Shown: positions 8,133 through 16,523 of the stretch, piece after piece | Position numbering within the stretch: the first letter of the stretch is position 1 | Layout of the letters: each line of letters starts with the position of its first letter | Source of the DNA: Aldehydirespirator sp965220485 | GTDB lineage: Bacteria; Actinomycetota; Acidimicrobiia; Acidimicrobiales; Aldehydirespiratoraceae | Assembly (NCBI GenBank): GCA_965220485.1 | Contig: OZ244832.1 | Span: forward strand, 1,736,001 to 1,800,000 | Direction: 5' to 3' | Length of the DNA: 64,000 nucleotides | The notes under the pieces: generated by a model | The model's database searches: none | The model's input: the letters and a program-made list of their open reading frames with translations, nothing else | What the model was told of the DNA's origin: nothing | Position numbers and translations under genes: made by a program

Positions 8133-9545
8133 TCAGGCCAGGCGGTCTACGAAGGCCTCGAGCTGGCGCAGGTTGCGCACCTCGAACACTCCGTCGCAGT
8201 GGGGCGCGTACTCCCCCACGATCGAGTCGCCGGTGTCCCAGTAGCTTCGGGGCTCGGGGTTGAGCCAATACACGTGGCGGGCCTTCTGGCGCAGGGCCTT
8301 GACTATCCAGCTCTCAGCCGCGTGGTAGTTGTTGCGGGCGTCGCCGAGGATCAGGACCGTGGTGCGGGGACCGACGTCGTCGCCGTAGTCGTCCCAGAAC
8401 ACGCCGAAGGCGTGGCCGTAGTCGGAGTGGCCGTCCACCCACACCACGTCGGCCTCGGTGTTGACCCGGTGCACGGCCTCCGCTATGTCGTCGGTGCGCT
8501 CGAAGAAGCTGGTCACCTCGTCGAGTCCGTCGATGAACACGAACGACCGGACCTTCGAGAACTGGCTGGAGAGGGCGTACACGAGGTGCAGCGTGAACCG
8601 GGCGAAAGCGGCCACCGAGCCCGACACGTCGGCCACCACCATGATGTCGGGCTTGTGGGGCCGCGGGTGGCGGAACTTCGGCTCGACGGGCACGCCCCCG
8701 TAGGACAGCGAGTGCCGAACCGTGGAACGGAAGTCGAGGGGGCCGGCCCGACCGTGGCGGCGTTTGCGGACCAGCCGGGCGGCCAGTTTGCGGGTCAGCG
8801 GGTAGATCGCCTTGCGCAGGCTGGCCATCTCCTCGCGCGACGCATGCATGAAGTCGATGTCCGACGGCAGCGGCTTGCGCAGGGTCTTGGCCATGGCCTC
8901 CACGCCCCGGTCGGCCACCAGGCGGCGCCGGATCTCAGCCTCGATCTGGGCCTTCAGCTCGGCGATGCGCAGCTCATAGGTGTCCCGCTGGAGGCGCAGG
9001 TCGAAATCGTCGACGCCCCCCTCGGTGTGCTGCTCCGCTTCCAGGAGGCGCCGAAGCACGCCGTCGAGGTCGAGGTTGCGAAGGGTGCGGTACAGGTAGT
9101 ACGTGCCGCCCACGGGTCGGCCGGGCTCCATGCCCGCGTAGCGGCGGACCGCCTGGCGGGCCGCGGCCCGCAGCATCTCGCTGTCGCCCCGCAGCAGCGC
9201 CCTGTAGAGCATCTCGGCCAGTTCCTCACCGCTGAGCATCTCGCCGGCTCCACCCCGGTTGCCGCCCGCGTCGATCTCGCCCTCGGGCGCATCGGCATCG
9301 TCGGGATCGTCGGCTTCGATCTCGTACTGGGCGCCCCGCAGCGAGAAGTACACCTCGAAGACGGTCTCGAAGGCCTTCCAGTGGGCCTGATTCTTGACCA
9401 GAGTGGCGGCCAGGGCGTACTTGAACGTCTCGCGATCGGTGATGGGGACGTGCTTGACCGCCTCCATGGCGTCCAGGTTCTCGGTGAGGCTCGCCGGAAT
9501 GCCCACGGCCCGCAACTCCGCGATGAATCCGTTGAGCAGGTCCAT
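8133..9545 (-). CDS. VWA domain protein, CoxE-like partner of MoxR ATPase
   Basis: 470 residues from ATG 9545, chosen because GGGAGA lies about eight bases upstream and MDLLNGFIAELRAVGIPAS is the usual N-terminus of the family; the frame stays open to 9680. The N-terminal ~290 residues are helical and charged (DUF/CoxE N-terminal type). The C-terminal von Willebrand A domain begins near residue 300 with the metal-binding DVSGS motif and includes VWVDGHSDYGHAF. VWA/CoxE proteins act with MoxR AAA+ ATPases as chaperone-like machines that insert metals or activate enzyme complexes. The MoxR gene lies directly upstream in the same orientation, 334 bp away. The client enzyme is not in this window. 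Confidence 0.8.
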   Translation of the reverse strand: MDLLNGFIAELRAVGIPASLTENLDAMEAVKHVPITDRETFKYALAATLVKNQAHWKAFETVFEVYFSLRGAQYEIEADDPDDADAPEGEIDAGGNRGGAGEMLSGEELAEMLYRALLRGDSEMLRAAARQAVRRYAGMEPGRPVGGTYYLYRTLRNLDLDGVLRRLLEAEQHTEGGVDDFDLRLQRDTYELRIAELKAQIEAEIRRRLVADRGVEAMAKTLRKPLPSDIDFMHASREEMASLRKAIYPLTRKLAARLVRKRRHGRAGPLDFRSTVRHSLSYGGVPVEPKFRHPRPHKPDIMVVADVSGSVAAFARFTLHLVYALSSQFSKVRSFVFIDGLDEVTSFFERTDDIAEAVHRVNTEADVVWVDGHSDYGHAFGVFWDDYGDDVGPRTTVLILGDARNNYHAAESWIVKALRQKARHVYWLNPEPRSYWDTGDSIVGEYAPHCDGVFEVRNLRQLEAFVDRLA

Positions 9546-9681
9546 CAACCGATCTCCCGCCGCGGCGGGCAGATCGACCACGGCACCCTCAGCGGAGGCC
9601 CCATCGACAGGGGCACTGCCCGCGACGGTCACGGCCGAGCGCCCCGGATACCCCGCCGGCCCACCCGCTCGGCCGCGCATG

Positions 9682-9729
9682 CCCCGCTCATGTTGCTGCG
9701 CTCACGGGCCGCTCGGGCCTTGGCCTGTC
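9682..9729 (-). repeat. partial copy of dispersed GAGGCCGAGCGG element
   Basis: Contains the conserved core GCTGCGCTCACGGGCCGCTC plus GGGCCTTGGCCTG, matching the middle of the ~100-bp element found elsewhere in the window. It lies 70 bp before the more complete copy at 9800-9880 in the moxR-VWA gap. The ends are degenerate. Confidence 0.6.
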
Positions 9730-9799
9730 GAAATATGTAGAGAAACCCGTCATATAGGAGCAATACCCGTGCAGATTTGAGGCGAGCTTGACATAGGGC

Positions 9800-9880
9800 T
9801 ACTCACGGGCCGCTCGGGCCCGGGGCTTCGCTCAGCGCCTTGCGAGACCCTCATCGACTGTGACCCACCCGCTCGGCCTC
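9800..9880 (-). repeat. dispersed element, copy behind the MoxR gene
   Basis: Read on the minus strand it begins GAGGCCGAGCGGGTGGG and continues through the GGGCCCGAGCGGCCCGTGAG core. Its first G is the last base of the MoxR stop codon (TAG), so the element starts exactly at the end of that gene, in sense orientation. Confidence 0.75.
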
Positions 9881-10761
9881 TACGGCCCGAGGCCCTCGAC
9901 GGATGCCAGCTCCTTGTTCGCCCTGGCGATGTCGCTCTGGTACTTCAGCAGGATGTTCACCGTCTCGGCGGCCACGTCGGCGTCAACGTGCTGCACGCCC
10001 AGCAGCACCAGGGTGCGGGCCCAGTCGAGGGTCTCCGACACCGACGGCGGCTTCTTGAGCTCCAGCCGGCGGATGGAGCGGACCACCCGGGCCACCTGGT
10101 CGGCGAGGTTCTCCGCTATGTCGGGCACCTTGGCCAGCACGATCTGCTTCTCGCGCTCCATCGACGGGTAGTCGATGTGGAGGTACAGGCAGCGCCGCTT
10201 GAGAGCCTCGCTCAGCTCGCGGGTGTTGTTGGAGGTGAGGAACACCAGCGGCAGCTGCAGCGCCTCCATGGTGCCCAGCTCCGGGATCGACACCTGGTAC
10301 TCGCTGAGGATCTCCAGCAGCAGGGCCTCGGTCTCCACCTCGACCCGGTCGACCTCGTCGATCAGCAGCACGATCGGATCGGTGGCCCTTATGGCCTCCA
10401 GCAGGGGCCGGGTCAGAAGGAACTCGTCGGAGAAGATGTCGGTGGAGATGTCGTCCCAGCCCACGTCCGCGTCGCGCTCGGTCTGGATGCGCAGCAGCTG
10501 CTTCTTGTAGTTCCACTCGTACAGCGCCTTGGCCTCGTCGAGTCCTTCGTAGCACTGCAGGCGGATCAGGCGGCTGCCGGTGATCTCGGCCACGCTTTTG
10601 GCCAGCTGGGTCTTGCCGGTGCCGGCCGGGCCCTCGACGAGCACGGGCTTGTCGAGACGGTCGGCCAGGTAGACCACCCCGGCCAGGCCCGAGTCGCACA
10701 GGTAGTCGACCTTGGAAAGGTCCTCGCGGACCGCGTCGACGTCGGTGAAGCGGTTCGACAT
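9880..10761 (-). CDS. MoxR-family AAA+ ATPase
   Basis: 293 residues. Walker A GPAGTGKT at residues 44-51, Walker B IDEVDR at ~134-139, sensor-1 asparagine in LTSNN and an arginine-finger region SEALKRRCLYL. The length and the short C-terminal lid domain fit the MoxR/CoxD group. These hexameric cytoplasmic ATPases work with a VWA partner (here the gene at 8133-9545) in activating or assembling metalloenzymes or envelope complexes. It lies 22 bp behind proA on the same strand, so co-transcription with proA is plausible. The last residues VEGLGP and the stop merge with a dispersed repeat. Confidence 0.9.
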   Translation of the reverse strand: MSNRFTDVDAVREDLSKVDYLCDSGLAGVVYLADRLDKPVLVEGPAGTGKTQLAKSVAEITGSRLIRLQCYEGLDEAKALYEWNYKKQLLRIQTERDADVGWDDISTDIFSDEFLLTRPLLEAIRATDPIVLLIDEVDRVEVETEALLLEILSEYQVSIPELGTMEALQLPLVFLTSNNTRELSEALKRRCLYLHIDYPSMEREKQIVLAKVPDIAENLADQVARVVRSIRRLELKKPPSVSETLDWARTLVLLGVQHVDADVAAETVNILLKYQSDIARANKELASVEGLGP

Positions 10762-10783
10762 TGCGCTCAGCCTGACTGTCGGA

Positions 10784-12112
10784 TCAGCGGACGTGGCCGT
10801 CGCCGCGCACGACGAACTTGAGGGTGGTGAGCTGGTCGAGCCCCATCGGTCCCCGGGCGTGGAGCTTCTGGGTGCTTATGCCGATCTCGGCTCCGAAGCC
10901 GAACTCCTCGCCGTCCACGAACCGGGTGGAGGCGTTGACGAGCACGGCGGCGGCGTCGACCTGTTTGGTGAAGCGGTCGGCGGCTGCGAGGTCGGCGGTG
11001 ATGATGGTCTCCGAATGGCCCGATCCGTTTTCGTTCACATGGGCGATGGCCTCGTCGAGGGTGTCCACCACCTTCACCGACATCTTCAGGTCCAAGAACT
11101 CCGAGGCGTGGTCGGCGGCGGTGGCCTCCCCCATCCACGGGACGGCCTGCCGGGCCCGCTCGTCGCCGAGCAGCTCAACTTCGGCCAGCGCGGCCGCAGC
11201 CCGGGGCAGGAAGTCGGACGCCACCGCGGAGTGGACCACCAGCGACTCCAGCGCGTTGCACACCCCCGGCCGTTGCATCTTGCCGTTGACGACGATGTGG
11301 AGGGCCTTGTCGAGATCGGCGGAGGCGTCCACATAGGCGTGGCAGTTGCCGGCCCCGTCGATGACGACGGGCACGGTGGCGTGCTCGAGGATGGACGCGA
11401 TGAGCGACGGGCCGCCCCGAGGGATGAGGCAGTCCACGTAGTCGGTCTGCTGCATGAACTCCACCGCGGCGGCGCGCGACGTGTCTTCCACCAAGGTGAG
11501 GGCGTCGGCGGGCAGGCCAGCCGACGCGATGGCGTCGCGGATGGCTGCCGCGATGGCCAGGTTCGACCGGATGGCCGACGACGACCCCCGCAGGAAGGCG
11601 GCGTTGCCCGACTTGAGGCACAGGCCGGCCGCGTCTGAGGTGACGTTGGGCCGGCTCTCGTAGATGATGGCCACAACGCCGAGGGGAACCCGGACACGCT
11701 CGATGCGCAGACCGTTGGGCCGCACCCAGCCGTCGGCCACTTCGCCGATGGGATCGCGCCGGGCCGCGATCTGCCGGAGGCCGCCGGCCATGGCCTCGAT
11801 CCGGGCCGTCGAAAGGCGGAGACGGTCGATGAGAGCGGCAGGGGTGCCGTCGGAGGCGGCCCGGGCCACATCGGCGGCATTGGCGGTGCAGATCTCGTCG
11901 GCCCGGGCCGTCAGCAGGTCGGCCGCCGCCAGCAGGGCGGTGTCCTTGGCCGCGGTGGACGCCGCCGCCATCACCCTGGAAGCGGCCTTGGCCCGGGCGG
12001 CCAACTCGGCCACCGGCGTGGCCGAAGGCCCACCGTCGGGTTGAGCAGAGGGCGGAGCGGCGGACTCGACGGGCGCGGCCGACGGAATCACGGTGGTTGC
12101 GGCGCTGCTCAT
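10784..12112 (-). CDS. proA: gamma-glutamyl phosphate reductase
   Basis: 442 residues. Second step of proline synthesis: NADPH-dependent reduction of gamma-glutamyl phosphate to glutamate semialdehyde. Diagnostic segments are VPLGVVAIIYESRPNVT, LKSGNAAFLRGSS, the active-site cysteine in KMQRPGVCNALES (about residue 283) and GFGAEIGISTQKLHARGPMG. The N-terminus is Ala/Pro/Ser-rich for ~30 residues before VAELAARAKAASRVM, longer than usual. proB lies 4.4 kb upstream on the same strand: the usual proB-proA adjacency is broken by murJ, pspA and accessory genes. Confidence 0.96.
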   Translation of the reverse strand: MSSAATTVIPSAAPVESAAPPSAQPDGGPSATPVAELAARAKAASRVMAAASTAAKDTALLAAADLLTARADEICTANAADVARAASDGTPAALIDRLRLSTARIEAMAGGLRQIAARRDPIGEVADGWVRPNGLRIERVRVPLGVVAIIYESRPNVTSDAAGLCLKSGNAAFLRGSSSAIRSNLAIAAAIRDAIASAGLPADALTLVEDTSRAAAVEFMQQTDYVDCLIPRGGPSLIASILEHATVPVVIDGAGNCHAYVDASADLDKALHIVVNGKMQRPGVCNALESLVVHSAVASDFLPRAAAALAEVELLGDERARQAVPWMGEATAADHASEFLDLKMSVKVVDTLDEAIAHVNENGSGHSETIITADLAAADRFTKQVDAAAVLVNASTRFVDGEEFGFGAEIGISTQKLHARGPMGLDQLTTLKFVVRGDGHVR

Positions 12113-12152
12113 CGTCTCAGGCTATACGGGGTACGCGGCTAGCCTCGCCCTA

Positions 12153-12253
12153 GAGGCCGAGCGGATAGGCAGCAGCTCATGAGGACTTTCGCCAGACGCC
12201 GAGCGAGGCCGTGGCCCGAGCGGCCCGTGAGCGAAGCGAACACGAGCGGGAGA
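12153..12253 (+). repeat. dispersed element, copy between proA and murJ
   Basis: Starts GAGGCCGAGCGGATAGG and ends CACGAGCGGGAG with the full central core. It is the one full copy here not placed behind a same-strand gene: it lies between the divergent proA and murJ and points towards murJ, so it would be in the murJ 5' region. Confidence 0.75.
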
Positions 12254-12302
12254 CAACATGCTTCGCCGCTAGGAGTTGACACCTGTCCGCCGGGCCTCGC
12301 TC

Positions 12303-12366
12303 CGGACGTGCGATGGACTGTGCGATGGGACGCACGATGGGACGTGCGATGGACTGTGCGATGGAT
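12303..12366 (+). repeat. short tandem repeat just upstream of murJ
   Basis: About five imperfect units of the type GTGCGATGGACT / GGACGCACGATG, ending nine bases before the preferred murJ start. If translated in frame from an upstream ATG it would add a CDGLCDGTHDGTCDGLCDG-like peptide not expected in MurJ, so it is taken as leader DNA. Confidence 0.6.
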
Positions 12367-12374
12367 TGCCGGCA

Positions 12375-14045
12375 GTGACTGAACCGAGGCGGCCTCGCAG
12401 GGCTTCGGGCTCGATGATGGTGGCGCTGGGAATCGCCGCCAGCCGCTTGGCCGGCCTCGGGCGCGAGACGGTCGCCTCCCGGCTGCTGGGTAACACCGCA
12501 GCCGCCGACGCCTTCGCGGTGGCGATGCGCATTCCGAACATGCTTCAGAACCTGCTCGGCGAGGGTGTGCTGTCAGCCAGCTTCGTGCCCGTGTACAGCC
12601 GCCTGCTCGACGAGAGCGACCGTGGAGGCGACCGCACAGATCCGGGCCGGGTGGCGGGTGCGGTGGCTGCGGCACTAATGACCGTCGTGGGGCTGGCGGT
12701 AGCGCTGTTCGTCACCCTGGCTCGCCCCATCACTTTCGTGCTGGCGCCCGGACTCACCGCCGATCGTTTCGATCTGGCTGTATCGCTGATGCGCATCACC
12801 GCGCTGGGCATGGGATTCGCAGTGCTCTCTGCATGGTGCCTGGGGGTGCTCAACAGCCACCGTCGCTTCTTCGTGTCGTATGCCGCTCCGGTGCTGTGGA
12901 ACGCGGTGCAGGTCGGGGCGCTGGTGGTGGCCTGGATCCTCGCCTTCGACCTCGACGGGGTTGCCCGTGCGTTGGCCTGGGGGGTGGCTGGCGGCGGCCT
13001 GGCCCAACTGCTGGTGCAGCTGCCGCTGACTGTGCGCCTGGCCCGAGGACTCCGACTGCGATGGATGCGCAAACACGCAGGCCTGCGAGAGATCCGGCGC
13101 CGGTTCGGGCCCGCATTGCTGGGCCGCGGCGTGGTGCAGGTGTCCGCATACTTCGACTTGGTGTTGGCCTCGATGCTCGCGACCGGCGCCATGGCGGCCC
13201 TGTCCCGGGCTCAGATTCTCTACATGCTGCCCGTGAGCCTGTTCGCCATGAGTGTGGCCGCCGCGGAGCTGCCCGAGATGTCCCGCCTGGCCGACGACCC
13301 CATCGCGTTGGCGGCACGGTCTCGCGCCGCCATGCGCCGCGTGGCGTTCTGGATGCTGCTCGCCACCCCGGTCTACACCGCGGCTGGCGACCTGGTGGTG
13401 GGGCTGCTGTTCCAGGGGGGCGTGTTCTCGGAGGCCGACACGGTGCTGGTGTGGTTCATAGTCGGGGCCTACGCACTCGGCTTGCCCGCCACCGGCGTGA
13501 GCCGGGTGCTGCAGAACGTCTGCTACGCGCGGGGCGACACCGCCGGCCCGGCCCGGATCGCCACTATCCGGGTGACGGTGGCCGCCGCAGTCGGCGTAGT
13601 GGTGATGTTCCCGCTCGACCGGGTCGTCGTGGGCCCCGACGGACTGCTCGGCGCAGCCGATGCCCTCGGACTGGCCTGGGCGTTGCCGGCCGCCGAGCGC
13701 GCCCTGGGCGATGTCGTGCGGCTGGGCGCGGTGGGGCTGGCTCTGGGATCGGCGGTGGCCGCGTGGGTCGAGATCGTCATGCTGTCGCGCCAGCTCGGTG
13801 CGGTTGATGCGGTCCGCTCGGCGCTGGCGACCCCGGCGAGGGCCGCGGCGGTGTCGTTCGCGGCGACCGCCGCGCTCAAGCTGGTCATCGGCGAGTGGCC
13901 CCTGCTTCTGTCGGCCCCGCTGGCGGTATCCGGCGCTGTCCTCGTCTACACCGTGGTGGCTCTTCGCAGCGGTGTCGCCGAAGCTCACCTCCTGCTCCAG
14001 CCGGCCCGAAGGATCATCTGGCGCCGCCATGACCGGTCCGACTGA
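12375..14045 (+). CDS. murJ: lipid II flippase MurJ (MviN family)
   Basis: 556 residues from GTG 12375 (VTEPRRPRRASGSMMVALGI); the frame stays open further upstream but only through the tandem repeat. Predicted 13-14 membrane helices with the MOP-superfamily start SRLAGLGRETVASRLLG, then AFAVAMRIPNMLQNLLGEG, LSASFVPVYSRL and the mid-protein LYMLPVSLFAMSVAAAELPEMS typical of MurJ. It moves lipid-linked peptidoglycan precursor across the inner membrane. It stands apart from other wall genes, transcribed with pspA downstream and divergent from proA. No kinase-like C-terminal extension of the mycobacterial type is present. Confidence 0.92.
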   Translation: MTEPRRPRRASGSMMVALGIAASRLAGLGRETVASRLLGNTAAADAFAVAMRIPNMLQNLLGEGVLSASFVPVYSRLLDESDRGGDRTDPGRVAGAVAAALMTVVGLAVALFVTLARPITFVLAPGLTADRFDLAVSLMRITALGMGFAVLSAWCLGVLNSHRRFFVSYAAPVLWNAVQVGALVVAWILAFDLDGVARALAWGVAGGGLAQLLVQLPLTVRLARGLRLRWMRKHAGLREIRRRFGPALLGRGVVQVSAYFDLVLASMLATGAMAALSRAQILYMLPVSLFAMSVAAAELPEMSRLADDPIALAARSRAAMRRVAFWMLLATPVYTAAGDLVVGLLFQGGVFSEADTVLVWFIVGAYALGLPATGVSRVLQNVCYARGDTAGPARIATIRVTVAAAVGVVVMFPLDRVVVGPDGLLGAADALGLAWALPAAERALGDVVRLGAVGLALGSAVAAWVEIVMLSRQLGAVDAVRSALATPARAAAVSFAATAALKLVIGEWPLLLSAPLAVSGAVLVYTVVALRSGVAEAHLLLQPARRIIWRRHDRSD

Positions 14046-14049
14046 GCCC

Positions 14050-14143
14050 GGCAGGACTCCCCTGCCCCCGCCGAGCAAGCCGGCAGGACTCCCCTGCCCC
14101 CGCCGAGCAAGCCGGCAGGACTCCCCTGCCGCCGCCGAGGAAG
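14050..14143 (+). terminator. 32-bp tandem repeat with hairpin potential behind murJ
   Basis: Nearly three copies of a 32-bp unit beginning CGGCAGGACTCCCCTGCC. Each contains the inverted repeat GGCAGG-(ACTCC)-CCTGCC, so the transcript could form serial short hairpins between murJ and pspA. No U-tract follows, so intrinsic termination is only possible, not shown. Confidence 0.45.
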
Positions 14144-14156
14144 TAGAGTCGAGGGC

Positions 14157-14963
14157 ATGTGGAAGCTCCTCAAGCGCCGTTGGAACTACCTGACCGCCCG
14201 GCTGGCCGGCCGGCTCGAGGCGAGCGCCGACCCCAAGGTCCAACTGGAGCAGGCCATCAACGATGCCCGCGTTCAGCATCGGCGGCTCAAGGACCAGGCC
14301 GCCAACGTGATCGCCAATCACAAACAGACCGAGATCCGGCTCAACCGGGCCATATCCGAGTTGGAGCGGGTCAACCGGAACGCCCGCCAGGCGCTCATGA
14401 TGGCCGAGGAGGCCACCGAGGTGGGCGACGGATCGAAGGCTTCGTCCTACACCTCCGCGGCCGAGCAGCTCGCGGGCCGCCTCATCACCCTCGAGCAGGA
14501 GATCGAGAGCCTGAAGAGCCTGCTCTTCCAGACCTCCGAGGCCGCCGACCAGGCGAAGGCCGCCGTGTCCCAGAATGCTCTGAGCCTCCAGGAGAAGCTC
14601 AGCGAGCGCCAGAAACTGCTCGGGCAGCTCGATCAGGCCCGCATGCAGGAGCAGATGAACGAGGCGATGAGCACGCTGTCGGAGGCGGTCGGCGAGGACG
14701 TGCCGACGCTGGCTGAGGTGCGGGACAAGATCGAGGCCCGCTACGCCAAGGCCAAGGGCGCAGCCGAGCTGGTGGAGGACACCAACCCCGAGGGCAGGAT
14801 GCTGGAGATCGAGGCCGCGGCCCGCAACAACGAGGCCAAGGCCCGACTCACCCAGATGAGGGAGAGTCTGGGCCTGCCCGCGCCAGCACCGGACAAGATC
14901 ATCGAGGCCACCGTGGTCGAATCGGCCGACGCCGAGGCCCAGACACCGAGTACCGAGGGCTGA
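14157..14963 (+). CDS. pspA: PspA/IM30 family membrane-stress protein
   Basis: 268 residues. Almost entirely long amphipathic coiled-coil helices with the N-terminal amphipathic segment WKLLKRRWNYLTARLAGRL and the PspA core DPKVQLEQAINDARVQHRR. PspA/IM30/Vipp1 proteins are ESCRT-III relatives that coat and protect the inner membrane. The C-terminal ~45 residues are Ala/Pro/Glu-rich and variable. Its 3' end contains a duplicated 24-bp tract (CCCAGACACCGAGTACCGAG at 14938 and again at 14965, just past the stop). Confidence 0.9.
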   Translation: MWKLLKRRWNYLTARLAGRLEASADPKVQLEQAINDARVQHRRLKDQAANVIANHKQTEIRLNRAISELERVNRNARQALMMAEEATEVGDGSKASSYTSAAEQLAGRLITLEQEIESLKSLLFQTSEAADQAKAAVSQNALSLQEKLSERQKLLGQLDQARMQEQMNEAMSTLSEAVGEDVPTLAEVRDKIEARYAKAKGAAELVEDTNPEGRMLEIEAAARNNEAKARLTQMRESLGLPAPAPDKIIEATVVESADAEAQTPSTEG

Positions 14964-14990
14964 AGCCCAGACACCGAGTACCGAGGGCGG

Positions 14991-15395
14991 TTGAGGCGAC
15001 TGACCTCGTTTCGCCTCGCCGACGAGCTGCTGGAGCGCATCGAGGCGGAGAGTCGCAGCGCGGGCGGGTTCCTCACCTCGCTCGTTGCCTCGCTTCTCGA
15101 CGAGGGGCTGAAGACTCGCAGGTTCCCAGGTGTCGTTTACCGTCCCGGCCCCACCGGCCGTCGAGCGGGCCTGGTGGGCGGCCCGGGCGTCTGGGAGGTG
15201 GTCCGGGACACCGTCACCGCCAAGAACTCCTACGGGCTGGCCTCCGCGGCCTCACAATCCGCGTTCGCCGATCCCACCGCCCCCGGCGGAGCGCCCGAAG
15301 CCCCCACCGGCATCGCCGCGTCCATCCAAGGCAACACCGCCACAGTCTCATGGACCCCGCCCGCCGCCGACACCGCACAGGTGCCGGCCGTGGGG
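14991..15395 (+). pseudogene. chimeric remnant: antitoxin-like N-terminus joined to an FN3 fragment
   Basis: From a TTG at 14991 the frame reads LTSFRLADELLERIEAESRSAGG, then FPGVVYRPGPTGRRAGLVGG and VWEVVRD, resembling antitoxins with a ribbon-helix-helix-like head and a DUF433-like tail. Without a stop it changes into TAKNSYGLASAASQSAFADP, EAPTGIAASI and NTATVSWTPPAAD, a fragment of a fibronectin type III domain. The frame stays open to 15596 only as the antisense of the next gene. The in-frame junction near residue 65 looks like illegitimate recombination. A short functional protein cannot be excluded. Confidence 0.5.
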
Positions 15396-15413
15396 CGGCT
15401 GGAGGGGGCCCTG

Positions 15414-16412
15414 CTAGAGGCCGAGCCCGGTGTCGTCGCCGGGTTCGGGCAAAGCCGGCTCGCCGGTGGCGATGTCGATGGTGGCGAGTCCGCGGAGTTC
15501 GCTGACGACGCGTGTGATCAAGTCGTAGACCGGCCGGCGCCCGCGGAGCCGGGCCATCCTGTCGCTCGCGTATTCGGCCGCGGCGATGGCCGCTGACGCA
15601 ATAGAGGAGGTGTAAGAAGCGGTGGCGAGTTCGTGCGGGTGGGGTTCGTCCGGGCCGGGCAGATAGTCGCCCAGAGTGCGCCACGCGGCGACGCTCTCGA
15701 AGGTGACCGGGTGGTCGAGGATGCGCCGGGCCGCGTCGGCGTCGGCGGGAGGCAGGTTCGGGTCTTTGATGATGGCGTCGATTCGGTGGTTGTGATACAG
15801 GAGCTTGGGGTCGACTTGGGCTTCGGTGCCGAGCGCCTTGAATGCCGTCTCTATGGCCATCGCAGCAGCAGCGCACCCCTGTACCAGCCGGTCGGCTCGC
15901 AGCCTGTGGTGCTGCTCGGAGTCGCCGGCCGCGGCCGCGGCGCGTTCGCGGTCGGAGGGGGTGTGGGTGGTAGCGAGACGGTCGAGATGGGTGCGGGTTT
16001 CTTCAAGGCGGAGCCAGGCGGCTTCGGTGTCAGACTCTGCCATGACCTGCTCCTTGTCCCAGCGCACTGCGCGGTCGTCGCTGGGGCCTGAGGCGACGGC
16101 CACGAGGTCGTTTCTGATTGCGGCCGCGAACGACGCGGCCCGCTGGTTCTGCGCGGCCCACTCGGGAACGTCGGTGAGCCAAAGATCCACATGGTGGCCG
16201 GCCGCGGCCCCTGCGAGACCCTTTAGCTCGCTCGCGGCGCGGCGGCGGTGGAGGTAATCGAGGTCGTCAAGGATCACCACTAGGTCGATGTCGCTGTGGG
16301 GCACGGCGTCGCCCCTCGCGACCGACCCGAACACCAAGACCTCGCGGGCGCCGACGCCTGTGAGTGCGCGACCGGCGGCTTTGGCGTCTTCGATGGTCGG
16401 GGCCTGCGCCAT
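15414..16412 (-). CDS. fused MNT nucleotidyltransferase-HEPN domain protein (MntA-HepT type)
   Basis: 332 residues. Residues ~1-110 are a minimal nucleotidyltransferase with the GS-x10-DxD signature (GSVARGDAVPHSDIDLVV) and a third acidic residue in HHVDLWL, so the NTase site looks intact. Residues ~125-300 are all-helical and HEPN-like (RADRLVQGCAAAAMAIETAF), ending in a short tail. In two-gene MntA/HepT modules the NTase adenylylates and silences the HEPN RNase; here both are in one chain. No clear R-x4-6-H RNase motif is obvious to me, so the HEPN half may be non-catalytic. It sits as an insert between proB and proA, 111 bp before proB's 3' end. Confidence 0.7.
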   Translation of the reverse strand: MAQAPTIEDAKAAGRALTGVGAREVLVFGSVARGDAVPHSDIDLVVILDDLDYLHRRRAASELKGLAGAAAGHHVDLWLTDVPEWAAQNQRAASFAAAIRNDLVAVASGPSDDRAVRWDKEQVMAESDTEAAWLRLEETRTHLDRLATTHTPSDRERAAAAAGDSEQHHRLRADRLVQGCAAAAMAIETAFKALGTEAQVDPKLLYHNHRIDAIIKDPNLPPADADAARRILDHPVTFESVAAWRTLGDYLPGPDEPHPHELATASYTSSIASAAIAAAEYASDRMARLRGRRPVYDLITRVVSELRGLATIDIATGEPALPEPGDDTGLGL

Positions 16413-16523
16413 GGTCTACAACCTACCGACAGATGCAGACCGCCGGAGCGCGGGTCTCGTGCCGGCGGGCCGTGGTGGCGGGCCCGCAGGCCCTGCGGCG
16501 CATGCCGGCCGCCTCGTGGATCA

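Larger units (their letters stand above)
7091..8658. repeat. segmental duplication, right (probably parental) copy
   Basis: Counterpart of 4496-5938. Relative to that copy it has one extra 33-bp unit in the coiled-coil gene and an insertion of about 92 bp between 7341 and 7442. Beyond 8658 the VWA gene continues normally, which marks this copy as ancestral. Confidence 0.9.

Noticed and set aside
8199..9740. 513-codon plus-strand open frame opposite the VWA gene
   Set aside because: His/Val/Gly-rich antisense shadow; the minus-strand frame has the VWA MIDAS motif and a ribosome site.
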